From DAIOEK01 sp964648485 (GTDB lineage: Bacteria > Chloroflexota > Anaerolineae > Anaerolineales > Anaerolineaceae), in assembly GCA_964648485.1 (NCBI GenBank), contig CAZYOF010000001.1, forward strand, positions 186,001 to 250,000: a stretch of 64,000 nt of DNA, written 5' to 3'. This document shows positions 44,843 to 53,625 of the stretch, piece after piece. The notes under the pieces were generated by a model, which had not been told where the DNA came from, ran no database searches, and worked only from the letters and a program-made list of their open reading frames with translations. Within the stretch, counting starts at the first letter, position 1. Each line of letters opens with the position of its first letter. The translations under genes and the position numbers were made by a program.

Positions 44843-44848
44843 CAGTAG

Positions 44849-44877
44849 ATTATGCCATAACGCGAAAACATCGTCAA
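44849..44877 (-). promoter_or_regulatory. Predicted promoter of the T-box-ileS transcript
   Basis: On the minus strand, TTGACG (44872-44877), a 17-base spacer and CATAAT (44849-44854) with TGG before it. It sits just after the stop of the upstream phosphoesterase gene and places the transcript start near 44842. Confidence 0.65.
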
Positions 44878-44894
44878 TGGAAGCTTTTATTAAC

Positions 44895-45884
44895 TTAATG
44901 GCATAAGCCGCTACCCGTGGAAGTAAAACCACCTTCATCAACCGGGATAAATTCCCATTCGTATCGGTTTTCAAATAAATTGAATTTAATTATTCCAAAA
45001 GAAGTGTTATCGCGAATAATGCTGTTTGGTTTGATATCTGTGTAGGAATAGTGAGACGCTCCGCCGGTACCTACAATGAATTGAGTGATTCCTTTTTCTA
45101 AATCGGGTTTTAAATCCGGGTTTTGTGGTGAGAATACTTCAAAAATGTGGTTGTGTCCATTTACGATAATTTCAGCGCCATAATCGTACAATGCTTCCCA
45201 AAAGGGTAATACTCCATAGTAATACTCGTGGAGTGCCGACCCAACCATTGGATCATGCCAGTAAGCGAGAGTGCATTGGGTTTGGTTAGCTTCAAGATCT
45301 TCCCGTAACCACTTGAGTTGAGCGGAATCAGGTCTACAGCTTACATAATCACAATTGCTGTTGAGAGCTACGATATGCCAGGCTCCAAGATCGTAGCTGT
45401 AATAACCTTTTCCCGATGGACCGGCTCTTTCTCCGAAATACTCATAGTAAGATTTGCCATCGTCTCCATAATAATCATGGTTACCTGGCACGGGATGAAG
45501 TCTATCCATGTGTTTTCCCCAGGATGGTTCAAAACATTTTTGATATTGATACATGAACCCATCTTCGTTTGAATTATCACCTGCAGTGAAGATTTCACCA
45601 TTCTCTACCTCTAGAAGTAAGGCAGTCTCATCATCACCTTTTTGTCCGCAAATGCTGATATCACCTGCACCCAGAAGGATGGCTGGTGTTGCTGTTGGGA
45701 CCGGGGTATCAGTGGATGTTGGAACAGGTTCAGGTGTGGCAGTGTTTATAGTAATTGCAGTAGAAGTATTTGTTTGTTGAGGAGTGGCAGGGATGGATTG
45801 AAAAATTTCTGTTGAGGTGCGGGTACACCCCGCAAGAATCACAATGATGAATATGAAGTAGAAACATATTTTTGTAAAATTCAC
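44895..45884 (-). CDS. Metallophosphoesterase lipoprotein (paralogue 1)
   Basis: 329 residues from a GTG at 45884 with AGGGAG upstream. The signal peptide ends in the lipobox ILAGC, a Thr/Pro-rich linker (about 30-65) follows, and then a calcineurin-like phosphoesterase domain resembling purple acid phosphatases: [34 protein letters not shown] and NGHNHIFE. These supply the metal ligands of a two-metal site. It should act outside the cell on phosphate esters. The next gene upstream encodes a close paralogue 12 bases away, so the two form an operon that ends before the ileS promoter. Confidence 0.85.
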   Translation of the reverse strand: MNFTKICFYFIFIIVILAGCTRTSTEIFQSIPATPQQTNTSTAITINTATPEPVPTSTDTPVPTATPAILLGAGDISICGQKGDDETALLLEVENGEIFTAGDNSNEDGFMYQYQKCFEPSWGKHMDRLHPVPGNHDYYGDDGKSYYEYFGERAGPSGKGYYSYDLGAWHIVALNSNCDYVSCRPDSAQLKWLREDLEANQTQCTLAYWHDPMVGSALHEYYYGVLPFWEALYDYGAEIIVNGHNHIFEVFSPQNPDLKPDLEKGITQFIVGTGGASHYSYTDIKPNSIIRDNTSFGIIKFNLFENRYEWEFIPVDEGGFTSTGSGLCH

Positions 45885-45896
45885 CAGTGAGACTCC

Positions 45897-46994
45897 CTAA
45901 TGACAGTACATCGTTCCACTATCATAAAAACTTACTCCATCCACAGGGAGAAACCCCCAATCATAACGATCTTCATACAATCCAAAAACAAGAATTCCAT
46001 AAGTATGAGTAATTTTCGCCTGACTGTTTGCCTGGACGGTTTTCAGATCCTCAAAAAATGCCCCACCCGTACCAACGATAAATTGGACCATACCTTTTTC
46101 ATAATCAACCTTGAGGTCCGGATTTTGGGGAGCATACCTCTCATAAATGTGACTGTGCCCATTGACGATAACATCAGCCCCATATTCATAAAGCAAATCC
46201 CAGAAGTACTTCACGCTTTTATCCTTGCCTTCAGGAGCAGAACTCACCCGCGGGTGATGCCAGATTGCCATGGTGCATCTGGATGAATTATCTTTAAGAT
46301 CTCTTTTTAGCCATTTATATTGATCAGAATCAGGTCCACATCCAACATAATCACAATTACTGTTGAGTGCAATGATGTGCCAAGGACCAACATCATAGCT
46401 GTAGTAGCCTTCTCCCTTTTTTCCCGCCTTTTTTCCAAAATAATCATAATACGGCTTGCCTTCCTTCACCCGGTAATCATGATTGCCGGGAACAGGATGG
46501 ATACGGGAAAGAAAGCGTCCCCAGGACGGGGCAAAGCAATTTTTATATTCTTCAGCATAACCTTCATCATTTGTGTTATCCCCGGCAGTAAAAATTTCAC
46601 CATCATATTTTTCCAGGAGCAGAGCTGTATCGTAGTGGGCGGATCGGTTGCACATACTGATATCTCCAGCCCCGATAAAATAATACGGAGTTGCTGTAGG
46701 TTCAGGGGAATTCGTGCTCGTAGGGGAGGCAGTTTCTGTGGGTGTGTTTGTTGGGGTCAATGTGGGTGTTGGGGTACGTGTTGCGGTTGGCGTGTGCGTA
46801 TAAGTAGGTGTGTAGGTAGGTGTTGAGGTGGGGGAGGATGTTTGCGTAGGCGGGGTTAAAGCAAAAGCGGTGCCGGTAGCGTAAGAATAGATGATCATAC
46901 CGCCTGTTTCTAAAAAGGTTTGCAGGGTTAAACATCCGCTAATCAGCAGGCTAAGACATAGCACTAAGGTAAATGGGAGCACCCGCTTTTTCAT
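45897..46994 (-). CDS. Metallophosphoesterase lipoprotein (paralogue 2)
   Basis: 365 residues from the ATG at 46994; starts at 46997 and 47015 are alternatives. A lipobox LISGC ends the signal peptide, and an unusually regular TPT-repeat linker (about 50-105) leads to the phosphoesterase domain with [35 protein letters not shown] and NGHSHIYE. It shares the CDYVxCxPDS and FIVGTGG motifs with the downstream paralogue, so the two arose by tandem duplication. A TATAAT (47001-47006) lies six bases before the ATG. Expected to be surface-anchored and to release phosphate from organic esters. Confidence 0.85.
   Translation of the reverse strand: MKKRVLPFTLVLCLSLLISGCLTLQTFLETGGMIIYSYATGTAFALTPPTQTSSPTSTPTYTPTYTHTPTATRTPTPTLTPTNTPTETASPTSTNSPEPTATPYYFIGAGDISMCNRSAHYDTALLLEKYDGEIFTAGDNTNDEGYAEEYKNCFAPSWGRFLSRIHPVPGNHDYRVKEGKPYYDYFGKKAGKKGEGYYSYDVGPWHIIALNSNCDYVGCGPDSDQYKWLKRDLKDNSSRCTMAIWHHPRVSSAPEGKDKSVKYFWDLLYEYGADVIVNGHSHIYERYAPQNPDLKVDYEKGMVQFIVGTGGAFFEDLKTVQANSQAKITHTYGILVFGLYEDRYDWGFLPVDGVSFYDSGTMYCH
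46700..46860 (-). repeat. Low-complexity Thr-Pro codon repeat (linker) with G-runs on the plus strand
   Basis: Repeated ACxCC(N)AC-type codons for TPT motifs in the linker of the second phosphoesterase. The plus strand is correspondingly rich in G-runs (GGG, GGGG, GGG, GGGG between 46740 and 46774). Confidence 0.6.
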
Positions 46995-47000
46995 CATCCT

Positions 47001-47006
47001 ATTATA
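47001..47006 (-). promoter_or_regulatory. Candidate -10 element of a leaderless or short-leader promoter (phosphoesterase operon)
   Basis: TATAAT on the minus strand, followed by AGG and two consecutive ATGs. The second ATG (46994) lies six bases from the -10, as at two other genes in the window. Confidence 0.4.
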
Positions 47007-47041
47007 TCGTTCCAAGTATCGTGCCTTGGTAAAGAAATATC

Positions 47042-47068
47042 AGAATACCCGTATCTGCAGGGTATTCT
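47042..47068 (-). terminator. Probable terminator after the pyrimidine-nucleoside phosphorylase gene
   Basis: AGAATACCC (47042-47050) pairs with GGGTATTCT (47060-47068) with a nine-base loop. The downstream tract on the minus strand (GATATTTCTTT) is only moderately U-rich. Confidence 0.55.
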
Positions 47069-47090
47069 ATGGGTAGAAATCAGATGAATT

Positions 47091-48398
47091 TTATCCGAGG
47101 ATCACATCATAGAATAAAGGCAATGGTTGGACGGGTTCAGTGGACCATGAGAAAGCGCTTAGAATTTCTTCTTTGGCATATTTCATAGATTCAGGGGTAC
47201 GTGCATGAATTTCAAAGAGAGGGTCACCTTTATTAACGGTATCCCCTACTTTATGTAAAATTCTAAACCCGACTGCAAAATCAATTTTGTCACCTTTTTT
47301 AGCCCTGCCGGCACCCATGATGACTGAAGTCTCCCCTACAACCCGGGCGTTAATTTCTGCAATATTACCATCGGCTGTTGCGTAAACCATCTCAATAATC
47401 GGGGCAACAGGCAGCTTTTCGGGTTGATCCACGTAACTGACATCACCACCCTGGGCAGTGATCAGTTTTCGGAACATTTCCCAGGCTGATCCATCTGATA
47501 ATTTCTTCTGGGCGATTGACCTTGCTTCATCCAGATTTTCAGCTTTTCCACCCAGTGTGAGTAGATGGGAGGCAACCACCAGACAATGTTCCAGGAAGTC
47601 AGCCGGACCGGACCCATGTAATGTATCAATGGCTTCTTTAACCTCCAGAGCATTCCCTACAGCTACACCGAGGGGTTGATTCATGTCTGAAAGGAGTGCA
47701 GCTACTTTCCTGCCGCTGAGTTTCCCGATATCTACCATCAATCTGGATAGTTCTCGGGCTTCCTGAACGTTCTTCATAAATGCTCCATGCCCAACCTTCA
47801 CATCCAGAACAATTGCCTGAGCACCGGCGGCGATCTTCTTGCTCATAACCGAAGAAGCGATTAATGGAATAGACTGAACGGTGCCGGTGACATCACGTAA
47901 TGCATAGAGCTTCCCATCAGCGGGCGCCAGGTCACCAGTCTGACCGGTGAGAACAATGCCAAGAGTTTTTAATTGATGGATAAATTCCTCTTTACTTAAG
48001 TCTGTCCGATATCCGGGGATGGATTCTAATTTATCCAGTGTGCCACCTGAGAATCCCAATCCACGACCAGACATCTTTCCAACGGGTAACCCACAGGCGG
48101 CTACCAGCGGTTCTACAACAAGCGTGGTTTTATCGCCCACACCTCCGGTGGAGTGTTTATCCACTGCAATTTCGACAACATCAGAAAGATCAATAGTCTC
48201 TCCTGAGTTAGCCATTGCCAGGGTAAGATCAGTGGTTTCCCGGGGAGTAAGTCCATTCAACAAGACAGCCATTGCCCATGCTGCGACCTGGTAGTCAGGA
48301 ATACTGCCATCGGCGATTCCATTTACGAAAAAGACCAGTTCCTCCTGAGAGCAGGGGATTCGATCTCTGACTTTTTCGATAATTTCAATCGCGCGCAT
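47091..48398 (-). CDS. pdp: Pyrimidine-nucleoside/thymidine phosphorylase
   Basis: 435 residues, the standard length. It cleaves thymidine, uridine or deoxyuridine with phosphate to the base and (deoxy)ribose 1-phosphate. The family signature KMSGRGLGFSGGTLDKLES is complete, preceded by DKHSTGGVGDKTTLVV with the phosphate-binding residues, and followed by KIAAGAQAIVLDVKVGHGAFM. Sequence alone does not separate thymidine phosphorylase (DeoA) from the broader Pdp. It is a single gene with its own terminator; together with the purine nucleoside phosphorylase at 59925 it points to nucleoside scavenging. Confidence 0.92.
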   Translation of the reverse strand: MRAIEIIEKVRDRIPCSQEELVFFVNGIADGSIPDYQVAAWAMAVLLNGLTPRETTDLTLAMANSGETIDLSDVVEIAVDKHSTGGVGDKTTLVVEPLVAACGLPVGKMSGRGLGFSGGTLDKLESIPGYRTDLSKEEFIHQLKTLGIVLTGQTGDLAPADGKLYALRDVTGTVQSIPLIASSVMSKKIAAGAQAIVLDVKVGHGAFMKNVQEARELSRLMVDIGKLSGRKVAALLSDMNQPLGVAVGNALEVKEAIDTLHGSGPADFLEHCLVVASHLLTLGGKAENLDEARSIAQKKLSDGSAWEMFRKLITAQGGDVSYVDQPEKLPVAPIIEMVYATADGNIAEINARVVGETSVIMGAGRAKKGDKIDFAVGFRILHKVGDTVNKGDPLFEIHARTPESMKYAKEEILSAFSWSTEPVQPLPLFYDVILG

Positions 48399-48504
48399 GA
48401 TTCACCTCTGGTATTTGGATAGTTAATTATACCCATAGATGAAGATAACAGGATAAGTGAGGGAGTTATCGAAAGAGAAAATATTAATTGAATCTTAAAA
48501 TATA

Positions 48505-48532
48505 TTGCATTTATAAAAACGCTGTATATAAT
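48505..48532 (+). promoter_or_regulatory. Predicted promoter of the ROK/amino-sugar locus
   Basis: TTGCAT at 48505-48510, a 16-base spacer and TATAAT at 48527-48532. A TTTGT/ACAAA inverted repeat (48537-48541 and 48553-48557) overlaps the likely transcript start and could be the operator for the ROK repressor encoded next; this is weak evidence. Confidence 0.55.
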
Positions 48533-48575
48533 AGACTTTGTAAGTACACTAAACAAACATAGATTAAAGGCGTGT

Positions 48576-49778
48576 ATGTCAGTTAAAAAGGCAACCCATC
48601 AGCTTACCAAACTTCACAATCGCGATCTGGTGCTTAGAACAGTTTTTGAGCATGCTTCCATCAGCCGGGCAGAAATTGCTCGCCAGACGCAGCTCACCCG
48701 GGCGACTGTATCAGATCTGGTATCAGAATTGATGGAAGCTGGTTTAGTGGAAGAAGTAGGTTATGGCTCATCCAGTGGTGGGAAGAATCCCATCCTCCTG
48801 GTCCTAAAGGCAAATTCCCGTTATTTGATTGGCTGCAATTTGGCTCAGGATCGTTTTATTGGATCCGTGGTGAATTTGCGGGGTGAGATCATGGAAACGG
48901 TCGAGATCCCATTTACCGGGACAGATGGAGAGCAAGCTCTTACGCACGTATATGAAATCCTTGATCAACTATGTTGCAAAGAATGGAACCCCATCGTCGG
49001 TATCGGAATTGGGACTCCTGGTCTGGTGAATACCCGTGCCGGTGTTGTTGTGGATGCCGTGAACCTGAATTGGAAGGATGTACCACTGGCTCGCCTGTTA
49101 TCAGACCGGTATCAATTACCGGTCACAGTCCTAAATGACAGCCAGGCAACTGCAATAGGGGAATTTGTTTACAGTGGGAATTATCGTTCTGACGAAAACG
49201 TCATCGTGATCAATGTTAAACATGGAATTGGCGCCGGTATCTTAATCAATGGGCGTTTATTTCAGGGGGATGGCGGTGGAGCAGGTGAGATTGGTCACAT
49301 ACTGATTGATGAGAATGGTCCGTTGTGCCGTTGTGGCAGGAAAGGGTGTCTGGAAACCATTGCCAGCACTCGGGCAATCGTCCAGAGAGCAAATAATCTA
49401 CTGAAAGAATATCCAGAATCCATTCTGGCTGGTATCACAGAAGAATTGCGACTGGATGATATCAGGGATGCCTACGACCAATCAGATCCGTTAGCTGTTA
49501 GAGTAATCTCGGATGCTGCAGGTGCTATGGGAAAATCGATTGCCAGTCTGGTTGGCACGTTGAATATTCGAAAAATTGTCTTTACCGGTTATATGAACCG
49601 GTTTGGGGAAAGCTGGTTGGATAAGATCCGCCAATCAATGAATCAATCAGCTCTTGTACGGTTGTCATCGGATACCCGGCTGGTGTTTGGTGATTTGGGT
49701 TTTAAAGCCTGTGTTCTTGGTTCATCCGCATTTATGTTGCTGGATGATTATTCATTATTATTTTCTTCCAGAATGTAG
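48576..49778 (+). CDS. ROK-family transcriptional repressor (NagC/XylR-like)
   Basis: 400 residues. An N-terminal winged helix (about 12-70) contains SRAEIARQTQLTRATVSDLV. A ROK sugar-binding domain follows with VGIGIGTPGLVNT, VLNDSQATAIGE, GIGAGILINGRLFQG and the zinc motif GPLCRCGRKGCLETIAS. Members repress sugar operons and release DNA when a sugar or sugar phosphate binds. As the first gene of a sugar-uptake locus it probably controls itself and the genes behind it. AAAGG lies upstream of the ATG. Confidence 0.9.
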   Translation: MSVKKATHQLTKLHNRDLVLRTVFEHASISRAEIARQTQLTRATVSDLVSELMEAGLVEEVGYGSSSGGKNPILLVLKANSRYLIGCNLAQDRFIGSVVNLRGEIMETVEIPFTGTDGEQALTHVYEILDQLCCKEWNPIVGIGIGTPGLVNTRAGVVVDAVNLNWKDVPLARLLSDRYQLPVTVLNDSQATAIGEFVYSGNYRSDENVIVINVKHGIGAGILINGRLFQGDGGGAGEIGHILIDENGPLCRCGRKGCLETIASTRAIVQRANNLLKEYPESILAGITEELRLDDIRDAYDQSDPLAVRVISDAAGAMGKSIASLVGTLNIRKIVFTGYMNRFGESWLDKIRQSMNQSALVRLSSDTRLVFGDLGFKACVLGSSAFMLLDDYSLLFSSRM

Positions 49779-49784
49779 ATATTT

Positions 49785-51191
49785 ATGGATCCTGTTATTC
49801 CTTTAATTTCCCCTCAGATAAAGCCTCCCCTGGATGAAAATTTTAAGCCAGCGGTTCTGGCTAACCATCATTTTCTACGAATGGTTGGAGACCAGGGTCA
49901 GCCTGTTGTTATTGCGATTGAGCGTGACCATGAGGAAGTTTCCCGCTTTGAAACGAGAATATTTTCGCTGAATCATCCCAATGCCTGGATGAATGCTTAT
50001 TATGTAGAGCGGATTGTGAAATTCCTGCTCTGGCAGCGTGGGGGGTTTAGAGTATTTATTGGAGGAGCATCGGAAATTGGTGATCGGATAAAACAGGTTT
50101 ACTCATCTAAAGGGAAATGTTACTTTGATCATCAATTTATGAGTAAACAGGTTTATGAAAAGCCATTTGAAGTCATCTCGTGTTCGTTAGATGATACCCC
50201 TGCTGCGAAAGAAACTGGAAAGTCTATCGGACGTCATTTGGATGGCTGCCGGATAGGTTTTGATCTGGGGGCATCAGATCGCAAAGTAAGTGCTGTAAAA
50301 AATGGTTCGGTTGTGTATAGCGAAGAAGTAATCTGGGAACCCCGAAAAAATGATGATCCAGCCTATCATGATCGAGAAATTCGCACAATGTTGAATACTG
50401 CTGCAGCATACCTGCCCAAGGTCGATGCGGTTGGAGGAAGCTCGGCAGGTATCTATATTGAAAACCGTCCCATGATTGCCTCGTTATTCCGCAATATCCC
50501 AGCTGAAAAATATTCTCGTGTAAGAGAATTGTTCATCAAAATCCAGGAGGAAATGGGTGTGCCTCTTGTAATTATTAACGATGGAGATGTGACTGCCCTG
50601 GCGGGTTCAATGTCGTTAAGTGAAAATGGGATACTCGGTATTGCCATGGGTTCCAGTGAAGCTGCGGGATATGTCGATCAATCCGGTCACATTATGGGAT
50701 GGCTGAATGAGCTATCCTTTGCTCCAGTCGATTATTCTCCCGAAGCTCCCGAAGAAGAATGGTCAGGTGACCGGGGATGCGGTGCATCTTATCTATCTCA
50801 GCAATGTGTATTCAGGCTCGCATCTCTACATGGTCTGCCTCTTCCCCAGGGAATAACTGATGCAGAAAATCTGGCATGGGTTCAAGAAAAGTTGGAAGGT
50901 GGCGATCCCATTGCAAAAGGTATTTGGGAGACGATGGGCGTTTATCTTGGTTACTCCCTTGCGCATTATGCCGATTTTTACAACATACAGCATGTTCTCA
51001 TTCTTGGAAGATGCACTTCAGGATCGGGTGGGGAAATTTTATTGAGTAAGGCGGATGAGGTATTTTGTAAAGAATTTCCCGAATTGCATGACCGGATAAA
51101 AATCTCATTACCGGATGAAAAAAGCAGGCGTGTGGGGCAATCCATTGCTGCAGCAAGTCTACCGAAAATTCATCCTGTGGAGGAATTATGA
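49785..51191 (+). CDS. ROK-like putative sugar kinase
   Basis: A 468-residue protein with an actin-like ATPase (ASKHA) fold similar to ROK proteins. Visible segments are GCRIGFDLGASDRKVSAVKN (phosphate 1), VGGSSAGIYIENRP, VPLVIINDGDVTALAGS with a likely catalytic Asp, and GILGIAMGSSEAAGYVD. The ROK zinc motif is absent and about 140 residues precede the core, so it is an outlying member. A sugar-kinase role fits its place between the ROK repressor and a deacetylase (inference). Its end overlaps the deacetylase start by four bases. Confidence 0.7.
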   Translation: MDPVIPLISPQIKPPLDENFKPAVLANHHFLRMVGDQGQPVVIAIERDHEEVSRFETRIFSLNHPNAWMNAYYVERIVKFLLWQRGGFRVFIGGASEIGDRIKQVYSSKGKCYFDHQFMSKQVYEKPFEVISCSLDDTPAAKETGKSIGRHLDGCRIGFDLGASDRKVSAVKNGSVVYSEEVIWEPRKNDDPAYHDREIRTMLNTAAAYLPKVDAVGGSSAGIYIENRPMIASLFRNIPAEKYSRVRELFIKIQEEMGVPLVIINDGDVTALAGSMSLSENGILGIAMGSSEAAGYVDQSGHIMGWLNELSFAPVDYSPEAPEEEWSGDRGCGASYLSQQCVFRLASLHGLPLPQGITDAENLAWVQEKLEGGDPIAKGIWETMGVYLGYSLAHYADFYNIQHVLILGRCTSGSGGEILLSKADEVFCKEFPELHDRIKISLPDEKSRRVGQSIAAASLPKIHPVEEL

Positions 51192-52036
51192 AATTTCATA
51201 ATCAAACCGCGGAATTGTACATACCAGATAACTCCATTGAAGAAACCGCGTTATCACGAACAACCCACCTTGCAATCAGTGCTCATCAGGACGATATCGA
51301 AATCATGGCGGCTAGCCCGATTTTGGAGTGTTTCCAAAAAACAGATAAATGGTTCTCCGCTGTTGTGGTTACAGATGGACGGGGATCTCCTCGCAATGGG
51401 ATATACGAGAAGTACTCTGATGAAGAAATGCGATTGGTCAGGATCAAAGAACAAAAGAAAGCCGCGTTTATCGGTGAATATTCTGCTCTGATGCTGCTCG
51501 ATTATCCCAGCCTTCAAGTAAAAGATGCTCGAGTACCTGATGTGATTCAAGATCTGGCAGAAATCATAAAAAACACCCAGCCTGAAATTGTATACACACA
51601 TAATATGGCGGATAAGCATGATACCCATGTAGGCGTTGTCTTACGAGTTATTCAGGCGATCCGATCGCTGGATAAACCCGAAAGACCCGGGCATTTGTAT
51701 GGATGTGAAGTATGGAGAAATCTTGATTGGATGGTTGATTCAGCGAAAGTACCGTTTGACTTATCTGGAATGGAAAATTTGCAGGCTGCTTTGGTAGGTG
51801 TATTTGATTCACAGATCAGTGGTGGAAAACGATATGATCTGGCAACGCTCGCAAGACGGAGAGCGAACGCGACCTATTTTGAATCTCATGGTGTGGATGT
51901 TCATACCGGTCTTTCCTTCGGTATGGATCTGACGCCACTGATTTTGGATGATCAACTGGATCCTGCGGGATTTATTTCAAATTTGATAAATCAATTCTCT
52001 CAAGAAGTAAACGAACGCTTGAGCCGAATGATATAA
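51188..52036 (+). CDS. PIG-L/LmbE-family deacetylase in the sugar locus
   Basis: 282 residues with a variant zinc motif SAHQDDIEIMAAS (HxDDxE, where most relatives have HPDDxE) and the second-site HNMADKHDTHVGV. The family removes N-acetyl groups from amino sugars and related compounds. The gene overlaps the kinase-like gene (ATGA) and lies 90 bases before a solute-binding protein gene. It is the only deacetylase in the locus and could replace NagA by acting on an imported N-acetylated sugar (inference). No signal peptide is present, so it is cytosolic. Confidence 0.82.
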   Translation: MKFHNQTAELYIPDNSIEETALSRTTHLAISAHQDDIEIMAASPILECFQKTDKWFSAVVVTDGRGSPRNGIYEKYSDEEMRLVRIKEQKKAAFIGEYSALMLLDYPSLQVKDARVPDVIQDLAEIIKNTQPEIVYTHNMADKHDTHVGVVLRVIQAIRSLDKPERPGHLYGCEVWRNLDWMVDSAKVPFDLSGMENLQAALVGVFDSQISGGKRYDLATLARRRANATYFESHGVDVHTGLSFGMDLTPLILDDQLDPAGFISNLINQFSQEVNERLSRMI

Positions 52037-52126
52037 AAACGGCAGAAAGGAAGGAATCTACCAGTTAGATATTCAGCTTTTTCGTAACACTTCAATTCAA
52101 ATAAACAATTAGAAGGAGAAGTTACA

Positions 52127-53509
52127 ATGCGTAATAAATTGATCGTTTTGTTTGTGCTTTTCTCACTGATCTTAAGTGCATGCGGAACTGCACAACCTGC
52201 CCAACCGGAAGCTCCTGCTGAACCCGCTCCGGTAGCAACAGAGGCTCCTGCAGCACCCGAAGCGCCAGCAGAAGCCCCCGCTGCAACAGAAACAACACTG
52301 AAAGTATACCTTCTTGATTACACACCTGCAACCATTGAATGGCTGAAAGCTGAGATAAATCCGGCATTCGAAGCAGCGCATCCCGGTGTAAAAGTTGAGA
52401 TCACGGAAGGCACCTGGAGTGGCTGGGACACGACATTCAGCGGTTTCTTTGCTGCAAAAGAAGGCCCCGATATCATCAATCTCGGTTCTGAAATGAACAC
52501 ACTCTATGGCAACAGCCTTGCTGATATGGAAGAATACCTGGGCGAAGCTGCCTGGTCTGATATTAAGAATTTTGGCCCTGCTCTGGAAAATGCAAAATAC
52601 GAAGGGAAAATTCGCGGCTTACCCATCTTCACTGCTCCGCGCTATGTATTTTGCCGTACCGACCTGATGGAAAAAGGTGGATGGACTACCGGTACTCCCA
52701 GGAATTTTGCTGAATGGAAAGATTTTGCCACAAAGCTCTCAGTCATTGATCCGGCCACAAATTCTCTCACGCAGCAGGCTTTGGTACCTGTGGATGCCGG
52801 CTCTATGGCAGACTGGCAATGGTGGCTCCTGGTCTATTACTCTGTGGGTGGACAGCTCTACAAAGCTGATGGAACTCCTAACTTTGACTCCCCAGAAGCA
52901 TTGGCAACCACACAATTTGTATATGACCTTCGCCAGGCAATCTATGGACCCGCAGCTAATGCTGTTGGCGCTCTACCAGTCGGTCAGGGCTCTGTGATTG
53001 ATGTTAATGATGAAACTCAAACGGATAATGGCGCTGTCTGTCTGGCACACTCTGGATGGGCTGCACCTGCATTTGACCGTCCGATCTGGGAAAATGTCAG
53101 CATTGATCCATTCTTTGGCGATCCTGATAACTTCGCCGGGAGTAAACCAGTTGTTTTGGCATTCAATGACTGGCTTGCAGTTGCTGATTACAGCACCAAC
53201 AAAGAACTGGCAGCTGAGTGGTTGAAGATGGCTTTCTCAAAGGAAGCTAATCACAAATGGAATGAAACCATGAGCCTCATCCCTGCCCGCAATGATGCGA
53301 TGTATGGGTATGTTACCGAATCACCGCAGCTCAAACGCGAAGCAGAGCTGGCTGCTGAATATGGCGTTGGTTTTGCCGGAATCGAAGAAGCAGCAAAGCT
53401 CTCCACCATCATGCAAGATGCTCTTGGCAAACTTATTACTGAAGAATTGACTCCTGAAGAAGTCGTTGAAAAAATCCAGTCTGAGTATTCATCTGCATTG
53501 GGTAAGTAA
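52127..53509 (+). CDS. Sugar ABC transporter solute-binding lipoprotein
   Basis: 460 residues. The lipobox ILSAC ends the signal peptide, an Ala/Pro/Glu-rich linker (about 22-55) follows, and then a cluster B/type 1 extracellular binding domain (LKVYLLDYTPATIEWLKAEI, PGVKVEITEGTWSGWDTTFS, GPDIINLGSEMNTLYG, KPVVLAFNDWLAVADYSTNK). Such proteins deliver oligosaccharides or amino sugars to MalF/MalG-type permeases encoded directly downstream. AAGGAGAAG precedes the ATG. A stable hairpin between this gene and the permeases may raise its expression relative to them. Confidence 0.92.
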   Translation: MRNKLIVLFVLFSLILSACGTAQPAQPEAPAEPAPVATEAPAAPEAPAEAPAATETTLKVYLLDYTPATIEWLKAEINPAFEAAHPGVKVEITEGTWSGWDTTFSGFFAAKEGPDIINLGSEMNTLYGNSLADMEEYLGEAAWSDIKNFGPALENAKYEGKIRGLPIFTAPRYVFCRTDLMEKGGWTTGTPRNFAEWKDFATKLSVIDPATNSLTQQALVPVDAGSMADWQWWLLVYYSVGGQLYKADGTPNFDSPEALATTQFVYDLRQAIYGPAANAVGALPVGQGSVIDVNDETQTDNGAVCLAHSGWAAPAFDRPIWENVSIDPFFGDPDNFAGSKPVVLAFNDWLAVADYSTNKELAAEWLKMAFSKEANHKWNETMSLIPARNDAMYGYVTESPQLKREAELAAEYGVGFAGIEEAAKLSTIMQDALGKLITEELTPEEVVEKIQSEYSSALGK

Positions 53510-53526
53510 GAACTACACTGAAGTTA

Positions 53527-53558
53527 ATGAAGTTGGATGGATTTCCATCCAACTTCAT
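53527..53558 (+). other. Intercistronic hairpin between the solute-binding protein and permease genes
   Basis: A perfect 14-base-pair stem (53527-53540 with 53545-53558) and ATTT loop, 17 bases after the binding-protein stop. The following sequence is A/T-rich but lacks a proper T-run. It probably stabilises the upstream mRNA or causes partial termination, as in other binding-protein operons. It also covers the first ATG of the permease frame, arguing for the later GTG start. Confidence 0.7.
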
Positions 53559-53625
53559 TTATAAAATATATTTACTGTTTTTTGAAAAGGCTTTACATGT
53601 AAGGTTAAGCACGGGAGGGTTATTT

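Noticed and set aside
53527..53625. N-terminal extension of the sugar permease from ATG 53527
   Set aside because: The segment is a perfect hairpin and its translation is unlike permease N-termini; GTG 53626 has a strong ribosome-binding site.
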